DNA of 13,300 bases from Thalassiosira profunda (lineage: Eukaryota; Bacillariophyta; Thalassiosirophyceae; Thalassiosirales; Thalassiosiraceae). How positions within the stretch are numbered: the first letter of the stretch is position 1; each line of letters starts with the position of its first letter. Made by a program: the position numbers and the translations under genes. This document shows positions 1-6,778 of the stretch, one piece after another. The DNA is taken from the NCBI GenBank assembly GCA_036939355.1, contig JALLAP010000632.1, positions 1-13,300 of the forward strand, in the 5' to 3' direction. A model generated the notes under the pieces. The model was not told the origin of the DNA. It ran no database searches and worked only from the letters and a program-made list of their open reading frames with translations.

Positions 1-1
1 A

Positions 2-205
2 CTAGCGACAGAATCCGCGACGGTTGGGACAGCTTCAAAAATATCTTCAATTGAGCATGAGGGGAAGCTGCGAGAACATATTCAATTGATTGGGGAAAGC
101 TGCGCGAATGAATTGGAATACATACAGGGGCAAAAAATGTGTATCAGGGGAGTCAATGATTTAGGCCAAATGTTGGCCGAGTTAAAAGTAAGCTTCATTC
201 TTTGA
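2..205 (+). CDS. Possible 3' end of an unknown + strand gene (5' end outside the window)
   Basis: A reading frame is open from the left edge to TGA at 203-205 and encodes 67 residues. The translation is hydrophilic and helix-prone (for example ELEYIQGQKMCIRGVNDLGQ), with hydrophobic residues spaced as in an amphipathic helix. I do not recognise a family. Against it: an imperfect duplication at 41-109 falls in two different frames of this ORF, and 67 open codons could arise by chance. A competing frame from base 1 ends at TGA 52-54 after 17 residues and also looks protein-like. A donor-like GTAAGC sits at 188, so the last five codons could be intron. If real, the gene overlaps the convergent nuclease gene by 11 bp. 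Confidence 0.33.
   Translation, partial: LATESATVGTASKISSIEHEGKLREHIQLIGESCANELEYIQGQKMCIRGVNDLGQMLAELKVSFIL
41..109. repeat. Imperfect tandem duplication, unit about 32-37 bp
   Basis: Copy A (41-77) and copy B (78-109) share ATAT/TTCAATTGA followed by GGGGAA(A)GCTGCG(A/C)GAA, with two small gaps. The copies differ by a length that is not a multiple of three relative to the open frame, so the duplication does not repeat the same peptide. Confidence 0.6.
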
Positions 206-1157
206 TAAGGGCAAACCTCGCCAGCACCGGCAAGTGGTCCGATGCGCCGTCTTCGTATCCTGTCAGGACGCCGCATCCAAGGCATTGCAATTTGACCTTT
301 CTTTCATCGGTCCCTGTGCCTGCGGTCGCCAAAGCTTTTTCGTGCCAGAGGATGTGGTCCAATCGCTTCCTCAGAGTCCACCAGCCCCTCAGAAATGGCC
401 AAGTGTGTGTCTCTTTGTACCTCGGAATAAATCGAAGGGCATCGCTGTAGCCCAAGTTTGTGAGATACGACAATGCCCCTGCAAAATCTCCTTCATTGAA
501 ATCACCAGCAACGATATCCAAGGGCATCTGTTCCGCCTCCGAGATTCCCCCGGCAGATCGTTGCAACAACTCCTTCACCTCCTTGATTCGGATGGGCTCT
601 GTTTTGCGCGCCGTATCGAACCACGCGCTTCCATCCAGCTCCACGGGTGGCCGAAGGTGAACATTTGCAATGCGTATTGTAACGAGTCGACCGGCATCAA
701 TCCAATCTTTCACATCACATATCAGAGCTGGGAAGACAGACCCATCGATATCCTTGGTCATATCGAACACTTGCACATTCTCCAAAGGATATCGCGACAG
801 AATTGCAACTCCCCCGGCTGCGCGATCGGTGGCGCCCGGGTGATGGAAGTGGCAATGTCGAAACTGCGACGCCACTGCATCTTCTTGTAACATATCTTTC
901 CAAGCCGGATTCGTCTCTTGCAGTAGGATTATATCGGCGCCCGAGGAGAAGATGGCGCGCAGGATGCGGCGCCTCCGTCCGGGGCTGTGGACGGCCACGT
1001 TGTTGATGTTGTAGGAAAGAACATCAAATGCAGTGAGATGATTGGGCGAGATGGGTAGATCGGCCGGACAGAAGCGATACCCCTTGACGAAGGCGAGCGG
1101 GCTGGGGAGAAATTGATCCAGGAAGTCGACCGCATCCTGGAGGGGTCCAATCATCAT
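195..1157 (-). CDS. Endonuclease/exonuclease/phosphatase-family protein
   Basis: The gene encodes 320 residues in one exon, starting at an ATG ATG pair, of which the upstream one is used here. The family's metal-dependent phosphoesterase motifs appear in order: LSYNIN (Asn50), LLQET (Glu81, metal ligand), GGVAILSRYPL (115-125), IANVHLRP (His167), VAGDFNE (Asp219, Asn221), RLDHILW (Asp267, His268) and SDHLPV (Asp307, His308). All catalytic positions expected of the DNase I-like fold are present, so it is probably an active hydrolase of a phosphodiester or phosphomonoester. The substrate (nucleic acid, phosphoinositide or sphingolipid) cannot be read from the sequence. There is no clear signal peptide; the first 40 residues are moderately hydrophobic and unlike the domain. 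Its stop lies inside the possible convergent frame ending at 205. Confidence 0.9.
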   Translation of the reverse strand: MMIGPLQDAVDFLDQFLPSPLAFVKGYRFCPADLPISPNHLTAFDVLSYNINNVAVHSPGRRRRILRAIFSSGADIILLQETNPAWKDMLQEDAVASQFRHCHFHHPGATDRAAGGVAILSRYPLENVQVFDMTKDIDGSVFPALICDVKDWIDAGRLVTIRIANVHLRPPVELDGSAWFDTARKTEPIRIKEVKELLQRSAGGISEAEQMPLDIVAGDFNEGDFAGALSYLTNLGYSDALRFIPRYKETHTWPFLRGWWTLRKRLDHILWHEKALATAGTGTDERKVKLQCLGCGVLTGYEDGASDHLPVLARFALIKE

Positions 1158-1500
1158 TCTGGCGCTGAGGGAGACCTCACCGCCGCCTAGCGTGCCTCTT
1201 CTCTCGCCTGCTATGCTGTGGCAGCTTGAGCTAGCAGTGAGTAGCAGAGATCCGTTAGCATTTTACCTACGTAACACGCTATGTACCGTGCCCCCTCCTT
1301 TACCCTGCCTTACCTTCTCATCTGTTGCATCTCTTCTTGATGTGTTGGTTGCTCATCAACCTCTCTCAACCTGACGTGAAACAGATAGCATGATGTTGCA
1401 TACGGCTATCTGAATTGACTTTACTAACTGATGTCTTCCTACGACGTGCAGCTGTAAAGATTGCCCCGCGCTCGTAGCGATGCCCAAAACACGGCTATTC
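1158..1500. other. Intergenic spacer with + strand splice-like signals
   Basis: No convincing coding frame was found in these 343 bp, which hold the 5' flank of the nuclease gene and the 3' flank of the cysteine-rich gene, both on the - strand. On the + strand there is a donor-like GTGAGT at 1237, a perfect TACTAAC branch-point match at 1422-1428, a pyrimidine-containing stretch, and GTGCAG ending at 1451. Together they would make a 215-nt intron on the strand opposite to both flanking genes. The match could be chance, because no protein-coding exon is visible beside it. Confidence 0.35.
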
Positions 1501-1812
1501 TCAATCAACAGCCATGAACTCCAACAACTTCTGCATTTTCTGCCTATCATGTTCTTTGTATAAGTCGAAAATTGCCTCGATCTTTCCAGGCACAGTGTTG
1601 GTGCACTCTTTGAGCACTCGCTGCTTCCTGCATTGGAACGTTTGGATGTATCCTGATTTGCATCGAATCCTACCAAGAGAATCGATGCAATGGTCGCCCA
1701 ATGCCTTTTTGCATGCTGTACGCAGGCATTGTTCAGTTTCGTGGTGCGTTCCTGCCGGGCATTCACATTTGCCTTTGCCGTATTCCGATGCGACCGGAAT
1801 TTCCAACTTCAT
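1501..1812 (-). CDS. Small cysteine-rich protein of unknown function
   Basis: This single-exon frame encodes 103 residues. ATG is at 1812 and an in-frame TAA lies seven codons upstream, which supports this start unless a separate upstream exon exists. Eight Cys fall within residues 16-70 (16, 18, 29, 34, 42, 51, 61, 70), opening with a CxCPxGT pattern like EGF- or TNFR-type modules. The last 30 residues have no Cys and are a charged, helix-prone tail (DLYKEHDRQKMQKLLEF). Eight spaced Cys suggest four disulfides or two metal sites. There is no signal peptide at this start, so either the protein is intracellular and metal-binding, or a signal-bearing exon is missing. I recognise no family. Confidence 0.55.
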   Translation of the reverse strand: MKLEIPVASEYGKGKCECPAGTHHETEQCLRTACKKALGDHCIDSLGRIRCKSGYIQTFQCRKQRVLKECTNTVPGKIEAIFDLYKEHDRQKMQKLLEFMAVD

Positions 1813-1855
1813 ATCCCCTCTCTTTTTTTGTTAGTGGTTTTTGCGCGTGGTGGCC

Positions 1856-2112
1856 GAAAAGCCGGGGAATCCCCGGGCTTCGATTTTAAATTTAGGAAAG
1901 AATTCCGACCCGTCTCTGTCGAGGAGAACGAGCGCCGAGCGAGAGGAGGGCGAGAGGAAGGCGGCGGAGGCAGAAAAAAACTGAAGGACGCGCTCGACTG
2001 AGTCCCGCGAAGTTCAAACTCTACTAGGGCGAAGCAAGGCGAATCTGAAAGCCCGGGGAATCCCCGGTCCTTTAGTCCCGCGGCCGAAATCCCGGGGATT
2101 CCCCGGCTTTTC
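1856..2112. repeat. Spacer bounded by perfect 22-bp inverted repeats, with a third internal copy
   Basis: The 22-mer at 1856-1877 (GAAAAG, then CCGGGGAATCCCCGG, then G) recurs as an exact reverse complement at 2091-2112. A third, slightly different copy (GAAAGC then CCGGGGAATCCCCGG) lies at 2047-2067 in the first orientation. Each core is itself palindromic except for its central base. The two outer copies face each other like terminal inverted repeats of a 257-bp element, but I see no clear target-site duplication. The right copy contains the TGA stop (2111-2113 on the minus strand) of the neighbouring gene; the left one lies about 44 bp upstream of the cysteine-rich gene. The core is also a formal match to the NF-kappaB-type consensus. 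Confidence 0.75.
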
Positions 2113-2694
2113 ATGGGGCCGGGATATCGAAGGTTTTTTCGAGGTACCTGAGGTTCTGCTTTGGTTCCATGAGCCACGCCTCAATCTCGCCCAAACAAAC
2201 CTGAACAGACATGAGGTGGCCCTTTAATTTCGCCAAAAAGGGACCAAGAACATCCTCGTGCAGGACGAAGGACCTTTCAAACAACGCGTGGTAGTCAATA
2301 AATTCACTGTCCATCACCAAACGACTGTCACATCAAAGTCCTTTTCCGACCGTTCTGGGTATGTGATAAATAGAGTTGTGGACTCGGCAGGGCGCGCCTC
2401 GACCGTATCAAAGGAATGGCGAACGTATGTGTTAACAAGATCATCCTTTGACGACTTCATGCAGCGCGCAAATATTTCTTCATTCATAGACAGAATTGCG
2501 CCGATCTCTCGGACATTCTGCTCGATGTCCAGGTTGACGTTCGATGCGCCGTCGGTCGGCTCAAACATTTTTGCTGTTTCCTCTCGAATGCGAGCTATCT
2601 TCTCCATCGGATCGACGGGCGCCTCCGCAGACCCATCAGTCTGCTTGTCATTTCCCTCCGCCGATTTCAGCTTCTTTGCGGGAGGCGACGACAT
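2111..2694 (-). CDS. Hypothetical protein gene split by a one-base frame change (two frames overlapping at TGATG)
   Basis: The first frame (2694 to 2314) encodes 126 residues: a basic start (MSSPPAKKLKSAE, possible nuclear signal), an acidic helical stretch, then a domain ending ...EKDFDVTVVW and TGA. The second frame (ATG at 2314, stop at 2111) encodes 67 residues beginning MDSEFIDYHALFERSFVLHE. Stop and start overlap as TGATG at 2312-2316. Adding one base in the TTT run beside the junction would fuse the frames into about 193 residues, with a smooth hydrophobic strand across the join. I found no GT-AG intron of the right phase with good signals. So this is a sequencing or assembly error, a recent disabling mutation, true frameshifting, or reinitiation. 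I do not recognise the family. It diverges from the MYND gene. Confidence 0.55.
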
Positions 2695-3004
2695 GGTGCA
2701 CCACTCTCACGGTGCGGCGGCACGGGGGAGCCAGCAGTCCATTGGCGGGCAGGAGGAGAGCACCCAGACTCCGTAGTCATCCTTTTCCCGCCCACGCTGT
2801 TTGTACTTATTCCTCTGTAACTTTTCTACAGAGGAATTCATTTTCGGCGCTCTCCGCCCCCACCCCAACACCACCCGCCAACCACACATCGCCGACCTCT
2901 GACCACGCCGCCATCAGCCCATCATCCCGCACCCCAAACTCGATCGTCGGTGCTCAACACGCGGACCACAACACCCCGTTCTCAACCACCTACCATCAGC
3001 CATA
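2695..3004. promoter_or_regulatory. Shared divergent promoter between the split hypothetical gene and the MYND gene
   Basis: These 310 bp separate two outward-facing start codons. No obvious TATA box is seen. The half next to the MYND gene is rich in C and A (CCCCACCCCAACACC and similar), as expected of an unstructured 5' leader. A strong hairpin lies near the middle (see 2809-2837). No coding frame here looks real. Confidence 0.5.
2809..2837. repeat. Perfect 11-bp inverted repeat with a 7-nt loop
   Basis: The left arm ATTCCTCTGTA (2809-2819) and right arm TACAGAGGAAT (2827-2837) are exact reverse complements around ACTTTTC. It lies in the middle of the divergent promoter, so it could be a dyad operator or a hairpin in the leader of either transcript. 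It is not followed by a T run on either strand, so it does not look like an RNA polymerase III or bacterial terminator. Confidence 0.7.
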
Positions 3005-3605
3005 ATGTCCGACGACAACAAGTGCGCCGTCTGTTCCGCCCCCGCCTCGAAGCGGTGCACAAACTGCAAATCTATTTGGTACGATGCATCTTTGTGATGG
3101 CATATTTTGTGACATCACATCACATGCAGGCAAGATTCTGGTATGATGTGCTCACCACTTCATCACTTATGGTTCTGTGCGCAGGTATTGCGGCCGCGAG
3201 CATCAAGTCTCCGACTGGAAGGCGCACAAGGCGAGATGCAAGGTCATCGCCGCGGACATTGCCCAGGCGGAAAGTCACGAAATCCACAAGCGGGAGTTTG
3301 ATCGGATACGGGTGAAATACGGGCTCGACAAGGACGACAAAGCAACGGAGATTGCCGAGCTGCTCGCCAACACAGGTGCTAACGAAGGTGAGTGCGATCA
3401 TAATATGCAATACATATTATACGGCGGACAAGACCATTTGCTGATACCAACATCATTCATCGCAGGCGTGTCTGCACCAGCGTTTGCTCGCAAATTCGGC
3501 ATGTCGGTGGAGGAGGCTGTGGTTTTCCTAGAATGGATCAAGGTGGGCATTAAGTTCAAGGAGGAGACGTTGGACAATGCAAAGAAGTCGGGCTTGACCG
3601 GATGA
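3005..3605 (+). CDS. Small MYND zinc-finger protein, three exons
   Basis: The exons are 3005-3078, 3185-3387 and 3466-3605, giving 138 residues. An N-terminal MYND finger spans residues 7-43: Cys7, Cys10, Cys18, Cys21, Cys27, His31, His39, Cys43. The first splice falls inside the finger and restores WYCGREH, the signature YC, which is strong evidence for the intron. The sixth ligand is His rather than the more usual Cys, a tolerated variant. After a charged linker, residues 79-138 form a helical C-terminal part (VEEAVVFLEWIKVGIKFKEE). MYND fingers bind proline-rich peptides and often act as adaptors; no SET domain is present. The ATG has A at -3 and follows a C/A-rich leader. Confidence 0.85.
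3079..3184 (+). other. Intron 1 of the MYND gene (106 nt)
   Basis: It starts with GTACGA and ends with GCGCAG. It is placed by protein logic: joining the exons gives TGG TAT TGC (Trp-Tyr-Cys), the conserved second half of a MYND finger. An earlier CACATGCAG within the intron (ending at about 3129) is a possible alternative acceptor but would lose the finger. Confidence 0.9.
3388..3465 (+). other. Intron 2 of the MYND gene (78 nt, stop-free and in frame)
   Basis: It starts GTGAGT and ends ATCGCAG. Its length is a multiple of three and it contains no stop in the gene's frame, so retention would add 26 residues rather than truncate the protein. It also carries a perfect 8-bp inverted repeat (ATAATATG / CATATTAT, 3400-3420, 5-nt loop) just after the donor. 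Confidence 0.8.
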
Positions 3606-3682
3606 TGATAAAAAACATCGCTGGGGAATACTGCTGTGCTGCCAGAAAAGTACTGTGGAGGAAAGGCTAGCTCAATTCGTCA

Positions 3683-5029
3683 CTAATTTCGCTTTGGGCG
3701 CGCTTTCTTCTTCTTTGATCGTCGCTTTACCACATCTGGGCTATACAGGATGCAATCGCTCTCAACCGCCTCATCTATCAAACTCTCTGTCGATTGCCCA
3801 TTCTCCAACCGTGCCAATGCCTTCTCTAAAAAACTTCGAATGCCCACCCTATCTTCGTCAATCTGGACGAGGTACTCTCGCATCGGATAATCTCGGATCA
3901 GCTCGAGCAATATCTCAACTAGAAAGCGCTTTGCCTCTCGAATCATTTGTTTGTTGTTTGGGGCTGCGTACTCGCAATCCAGGATGCTGAATAGAAGGCA
4001 GCAAAAGTCGATATGGAATAGGACCGGCGAGTACTGCACCTCTCCATCGTTCTCGCCTCCTCCACTCTCCACTGAACCACCACTCCCTGAATCACATTCC
4101 TCTGGAATGCCGATTGCAAAGGCGAACATTCTGGACTCTGTCGTGGACGGACCCGCATGTATCTCGTTTCCTCCTGCCAAGAGCGTTGTCCCCGGCTCTG
4201 CCATCAATCCAAGCTGGTATGCCACGGGTTGGTACAATTTGCCAAAGCACAGCAGCTGCTGATTGATGGTGGTCCAGCCGAAACTCCTCGTGTGCCACTT
4301 GCTCTTCAGTGGCATGTCCCCATGCTTTGATGATAATAAGATCTCCTTCACCAATTTTGGAACGCTTCGATGCTGGCCCCAGAACTCAATTAGAGAAGCG
4401 CCATTGGTTACCGATCCGTCCCCGTCATCCATTTCATAGACAACTGTGCTCGGACAGTTGGCCGACATGTACAGGCAAATCTGCACATTGCCAACCATGT
4501 TGTCGATGTGCCGCACTTGCCCTTCCGTCGGCCCCCCAAATTGGAGAATGAACATCAGGTTCCCGAGGCGGCGATATCGAGCGCAACTTCTTTCTTGTGT
4601 GCGACGGTTGCACATTCCAAGCATATATTGTTTGATTGTGTCAATGGTCAGGGCATATTTTCCACCCCTTCCATTTCGTTGATTGTACAGTTCGAGCAAT
4701 TGCACCGCTGCATTCATGCTTTTTCTCTTGCCGCTAATGTCTCCATTGCAATCGTCATCATCGGTAGGAAACGACACGCGATAGATGGAGTAGTCGTCGC
4801 TGCCGCCCTGCAATTCCCCCACCGACGCACCGCCCCGTTGCAAATCGCCCTCCAGAATCTCCAGGCACGTCTCCCTCGCCTCGTGGAGGACGAAGCGGGA
4901 GAATGCACCAAATTCCTCGGCCGCGGCATCCTCCGCCGTCGTCTGGGGCGCGAAGACGTCTACGGCCATCTCCGCGAGGGCGCGCTTGATCTCGTGCTCG
5001 CTGCCGAGCTCGGGATACCGCTTCCGCAT
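3683..5029 (-). CDS. Large protein with a 2-oxoglutarate/Fe(II) dioxygenase-like pattern
   Basis: This single exon encodes 448 residues; 5029 is the first in-frame ATG I could find, although the frame stays open upstream. Residues 156-310 resemble a double-stranded beta-helix oxygenase: LMFILQFGG, then QVRHIDNM (His174-x-Asp176), then LLAGGNEIHAGPSTTESR (His291, Arg300), then a hydrophobic strand MFAFAIGIP. His-x-Asp and the distal His would bind iron, and Arg300, nine residues on, would bind 2-oxoglutarate. This is inference from spacing and context. The N-terminal third is acidic and helical. The C-terminal 120 residues are helical and end in a strongly basic run (RRSKKKKARPKRN), a likely nuclear signal. 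If active, a nuclear hydroxylase or demethylase is the simplest guess; the substrate is unknown. It diverges from the kinase gene. Confidence 0.8.
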   Translation of the reverse strand: MRKRYPELGSEHEIKRALAEMAVDVFAPQTTAEDAAAEEFGAFSRFVLHEARETCLEILEGDLQRGGASVGELQGGSDDYSIYRVSFPTDDDDCNGDISGKRKSMNAAVQLLELYNQRNGRGGKYALTIDTIKQYMLGMCNRRTQERSCARYRRLGNLMFILQFGGPTEGQVRHIDNMVGNVQICLYMSANCPSTVVYEMDDGDGSVTNGASLIEFWGQHRSVPKLVKEILLSSKHGDMPLKSKWHTRSFGWTTINQQLLCFGKLYQPVAYQLGLMAEPGTTLLAGGNEIHAGPSTTESRMFAFAIGIPEECDSGSGGSVESGGGENDGEVQYSPVLFHIDFCCLLFSILDCEYAAPNNKQMIREAKRFLVEILLELIRDYPMREYLVQIDEDRVGIRSFLEKALARLENGQSTESLIDEAVESDCILYSPDVVKRRSKKKKARPKRN

Positions 5030-5138
5030 CTCGGCGCGCCGCAGATGTCTCGAGGGCGGTGCATTGCTGTTGGCAATGCTGGTGGGCCGGGGGGTCGCCT
5101 CGGATGAGGACGGGTGACGGGTGACGAGCGACGCAAAA
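5030..5138. promoter_or_regulatory. Short divergent promoter between the dioxygenase-like gene and the kinase gene
   Basis: Only 109 bp separate the - strand ATG (5029) from the first + strand ATG (5139). The region holds a small direct repeat CGGGTGACGGGTGACGAG at about 5111-5128 and no TATA-like sequence. The spacing suggests a bidirectional promoter. Confidence 0.45.
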
Positions 5139-5303
5139 ATGAGTGGCTCTCAGAGCTGTCGCTCAGAGAGGCCGAAATTTCCGGTTTGCTCCCCTCGCCT
5201 CCGCCTCGCCTCCTCCGTCCATTTCACAACCGCCCGCGGTGGCGTGGATGGAGAGGACCCGCTGCTTGGTCTATGCGCGAAATCCACATCATATGCACGC
5301 TGA
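5139..5303 (+). other. Upstream ATG frame: either a uORF or the true first exon of the kinase gene
   Basis: ATG at 5139 lies in a good context (GCAAAAATGA) and is the first ATG after the divergent promoter. Its frame encodes 54 residues, Ser/Arg-rich and poor in acidic residues at the start, ending at TGA 5301. Unspliced, it overlaps the in-frame kinase ATG at 5273. A donor at 5239 (G then GTGGCG) and an acceptor ending at 5351 (CAACAG) are in matching phase. That 113-nt intron would join this frame to the kinase at residues ...TTAR-GAPMADQ, giving a 500-residue product. Confidence 0.45.
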
Positions 5304-6754
5304 TCTTCGCGGTGGCACTGAGTGAAGCATTTGCAATTCAGCCATCAACAGGTGCACCGATGGCAGACCAGGCCTGTGACGACCAGGAGCTACTCCCAAT
5401 CATCGCACACGCCCTCCCCACCGTCATCTCCTACACCCTCCCCTCCGAGAGGGTTGTGCAGGCCAACGCCGAAGGCGCGCGGATCCTGGCGCGGCACTCG
5501 AGCGTCCTCTCGGAAACAACGAATGATGGCGCTGCTGGGGGGGAAGACGAGGGAGCCGACGGCCACCACGGGAGCAGCGAGTACGTCATCGACGCCCATT
5601 CGGAGGTCGAGGAGACAGAATTGTTTCTAAAACGGGTGGCGGCGTCGTCGTACGCGCACAAGACGTGGACTGATATGCGGCGGACGCTGGTGTACCTGCG
5701 AACCGAAGTTCGGTTCTACAACGAGACTGCCCCGATGCTTGGGTTACGGAAGCATCTGCCGGTGGTGCATCACTCCCAATACGATTTGGAAGGATTGGTT
5801 CCCGAGGATTCGCCCACGACGGATGCCAAACAGCCGTCTCCCTTTCCGGAAGCGGACGAGACGAAGAAGGCCGAGCTCCTTGCGGGCAGGGGCGGGCACA
5901 TCTTGCTGCAATCTCTCTCGCCCACGCACGGCTACTTCCAGGATTCTCCCATTTCGCCGTCGCAAGCGCTGCTGTGTTTGAAGGCGGTGGCAGAGCTGCA
6001 TGCCTCAGCGTGGGGCAACAAACCGCTGCTGCAGAAAATCAGCGATCGGCTCTCTAGCGCGGGAGGATCGTACCAGCTGCAATTCCGCAATCCGAAGGAA
6101 TTGCACAACATGGTGGCGTCGTGGGAGGGATTTCGGGAACGCTTTCGGGGGTTGGAGGGCACGGAGATCCTGGAGAAGGAGAGCGTGGCCCGGCTCGGCC
6201 AGAGAATCTACGACATGGCCGAGTGGGTGTCGAAAGAGCTCTCGCCGAACGTGAACGACGAATATGCCACGTTGGTGCACGGTGATTACAAATCGATGAA
6301 TGTGTTCCTGCCCAACAAAGCCAAGGACGGCGGAGAAGGGGACGCAATCATGATCGACTTAAGCTGTGCTGGCATCGGATACGGCATGAGCGACGTTGGA
6401 ATGCACTTGGTCCACGCCGTCCTGCCTGCCGACCTGGAGAATGGCGGGGAGGAGAAGCTCGTGGAAGGATACCTTGTGGCTCTCGAGGCAGCAATGCGCC
6501 AGCGGGATCCCGGAAAGGAGAAGTGGACGTATAACCGAGACGAGGCGCTGCGGCACTACCGCCTCGCGTGCGTCGATTACATCCGCTTCATCATGGGGCG
6601 GTTCTGGAGGAGCGCCACTCCCGAATCGTTCGAGAGCAAGAAAAGGTCGAAGAATACCACACTGATCAATCGGAATCTCGCCGCGGCCATGGCTTTCATT
6701 GGCAAGGTGGACGGGTATCTGGCAACGTTTGAGAAGGAGAGAAAGGCGCACTGA
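5273..6754 (+). CDS. CHK/ecdysteroid-kinase-like (aminoglycoside phosphotransferase-like) small-molecule kinase
   Basis: The protein is 493 residues from ATG 5273. The kinase-like fold shows LFLKRVAA (Lys120, ATP anchor), LRTEVRFYNE (Glu145), the catalytic loop LVHGDYKSMNVF (His336, Asp338, Asn343) and IMIDLSCAGIGYGMSDVGMHL (Asp362, metal ligand; a second Asp in SDVG). HGDxKxxN plus the rE.rFY pattern are typical of the CHK-like/EcKinase branch, which phosphorylates small hydroxylated compounds such as steroids. Here DLS replaces the common DFQ. From this start the N-terminus looks like a signal peptide (IICTLIFAVALSEAFAIQP), which a secondary-plastid organism could use in bipartite targeting. 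If instead the upstream ATG at 5139 is spliced in, that stretch is intron. The substrate is unknown. Confidence 0.85.
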   Translation: MREIHIICTLIFAVALSEAFAIQPSTGAPMADQACDDQELLPIIAHALPTVISYTLPSERVVQANAEGARILARHSSVLSETTNDGAAGGEDEGADGHHGSSEYVIDAHSEVEETELFLKRVAASSYAHKTWTDMRRTLVYLRTEVRFYNETAPMLGLRKHLPVVHHSQYDLEGLVPEDSPTTDAKQPSPFPEADETKKAELLAGRGGHILLQSLSPTHGYFQDSPISPSQALLCLKAVAELHASAWGNKPLLQKISDRLSSAGGSYQLQFRNPKELHNMVASWEGFRERFRGLEGTEILEKESVARLGQRIYDMAEWVSKELSPNVNDEYATLVHGDYKSMNVFLPNKAKDGGEGDAIMIDLSCAGIGYGMSDVGMHLVHAVLPADLENGGEEKLVEGYLVALEAAMRQRDPGKEKWTYNRDEALRHYRLACVDYIRFIMGRFWRSATPESFESKKRSKNTTLINRNLAAAMAFIGKVDGYLATFEKERKAH

Positions 6755-6769
6755 CCTAATGATTTAGGT
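6754..6769. repeat. Small hairpin between two convergent stop codons
   Basis: ACCTAA TGAT TTAGGT is a perfect 6-bp stem with a 4-nt loop. It begins on the last base of the kinase stop and ends 9 bp before the stop of the helicase gene. The whole gap between the two genes is 24 bp, so their 3' untranslated regions must overlap as antisense RNA. Confidence 0.5.
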
Positions 6770-6778
6770 ACACTAACG

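Noticed and set aside
234..890. 218-codon + strand frame opposite the nuclease gene
   Set aside because: The - strand frame carries every catalytic motif of a known family; the + frame is its shadow.
1864..1874. GGGGAATCCCC as a functional NF-kappaB site
   Set aside because: The match is formal; the same sequence is explained by palindromic repeats and nothing shows that this organism has a Rel protein.
1856..2112. A proven inverted-repeat transposon
   Set aside because: The outer copies are perfect inverted repeats, but I see no target-site duplication and no transposase, so it stays a repeat of unknown origin.
3177..3605. A single unspliced + strand frame covering exons 2 and 3 of the MYND gene
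   Set aside because: It starts inside intron 1 and runs through intron 2 only because that intron is a stop-free multiple of three; it lacks the first half of the MYND finger.
4508..5107. 199-codon + strand frame opposite the dioxygenase-like gene
   Set aside because: No recognisable motif and a composition typical of antisense reading; the - strand frame is longer and has coherent structure.
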